From PALSA-1355 sp031400775 (lineage in GTDB: Bacteria; Planctomycetota; Planctomycetia; Pirellulales; PALSA-1355), in contig JANNQN010000121.1 of NCBI GenBank assembly GCA_031400775.1, forward strand, positions 1-12,341: a stretch of 12,341 nucleotides of DNA, in the 5' to 3' direction. Below the pieces are notes generated by a model. It was not told where the DNA came from, did no database searches, and worked only from the letters and a program-made list of their open reading frames with translations. The position numbers were made by a program, and so were the translations under genes. Of the stretch, positions 12,176 through 12,341 are shown one piece after another. Each line of letters begins with the position of its first letter. The stretch's first letter is position 1.

Positions 12176-12341
12176 TCAATCGCTGTTGTCGTGATGGTTG
12201 AGTTCGAAGAGATAACGCACTAGATCACAAAACTCGTTGCGCTCAAGCGCCGCGACCAAATTGGTGGGCATCAGCGAACCGCCAAGGACACTCTCGGCGA
12301 TCTCGGCCTTGGCGATCCGCGTATCGCCTCGGACCGGATCG
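12176..12341 (-). CDS. C-terminal end of a PVC-type haem-binding/cytochrome c protein, truncated by the window
   Basis: Only the last 54 residues are in the window; the 5' part lies beyond the right edge. The visible end contains I-A-E-S-V-L-G-G-S-L-M-P-T-N-L, then L-E-R-N-E-F-C-D-L-V-R-Y-L, then the TGA at 12178-12176. The S-L-M-P-x-x-L ... L-x-x-x-E-x-x-D-L-v-x-Y-L pattern is the usual C-terminus of the planctomycete haem-binding domain, whose C-x-x-C-H motif lies further upstream and so is not visible here. These proteins are typically large secreted proteins with dehydrogenase/beta-propeller domains. It converges on the zinc-ribbon gene (36 bp between stops) and may or may not belong to the respiratory block. 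Confidence 0.65.
   Translation of the reverse strand, partial: DPVRGDTRIAKAEIAESVLGGSLMPTNLVAALERNEFCDLVRYLFELNHHDNSD

Overview
The window looks like chromosomal DNA of a planctomycete, most like the Pirellulales. Three things suggest this: the C-terminal end of a PVC-type haem-binding protein at the right edge, an octahaem HAO-like cytochrome beside a Rieske/cytochrome b pair, and a secreted metallopeptidase with a long proline-rich tail. This placement is inference from gene content and protein style; no rRNA or other marker is present. GC content is high and genes lie on both strands. No IS element, CRISPR array or phage gene is visible.

Left part (1-6163), mostly housekeeping and regulation. 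A 5'-truncated cdsA (phospholipid synthesis, +) converges on a secreted gluzincin-type metallopeptidase (-). Upstream of the peptidase is a gap of about 330 bp with a good sigma-54-like -24/-12 element. Next is a two-gene minus-strand operon, fabI (enoyl-ACP reductase) and a mutT-like Nudix hydrolase, joined by an ATGA overlap, with a recognisable sigma-70-type promoter and a hairpin downstream. Divergent from fabI, with its own extended -10 promoter, is a sigma-54 activator (GAF-AAA+-Fis HTH) carrying a GAFTDA variant of the sigma-54 contact loop. A tRNA-Lys(CTT) follows at 6091-6163.

Right part (6325-12341), a respiratory block. On the minus strand, in transcription order: a Rieske Fe-S protein with a twin-arginine signal, a b6-type cytochrome b (GTGA overlap with the Rieske stop), a membrane-anchored octahaem HAO-family cytochrome c, and, 304 bp further on, an alginate-export-type outer-membrane porin. 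A clear extended -10 promoter with an upstream inverted repeat drives the Rieske gene. Divergent from it is a 63-residue zinc-ribbon-like protein, and at the right edge is the end of a PVC-type cytochrome/haem-binding protein.

How the parts fit: the Rieske, cytochrome b and octahaem proteins probably form one quinol/quinone-linked membrane complex. The octahaem protein would be the periplasmic redox module and could act on a small nitrogen compound (hydroxylamine, NO, nitrite) or simply as an electron-transfer subunit. Sequence features predict a b6-type cytochrome b with an extra covalent haem ci (Cys37) and a low-potential, menaquinol-type Rieske cluster. This block is the most interesting content of the window.
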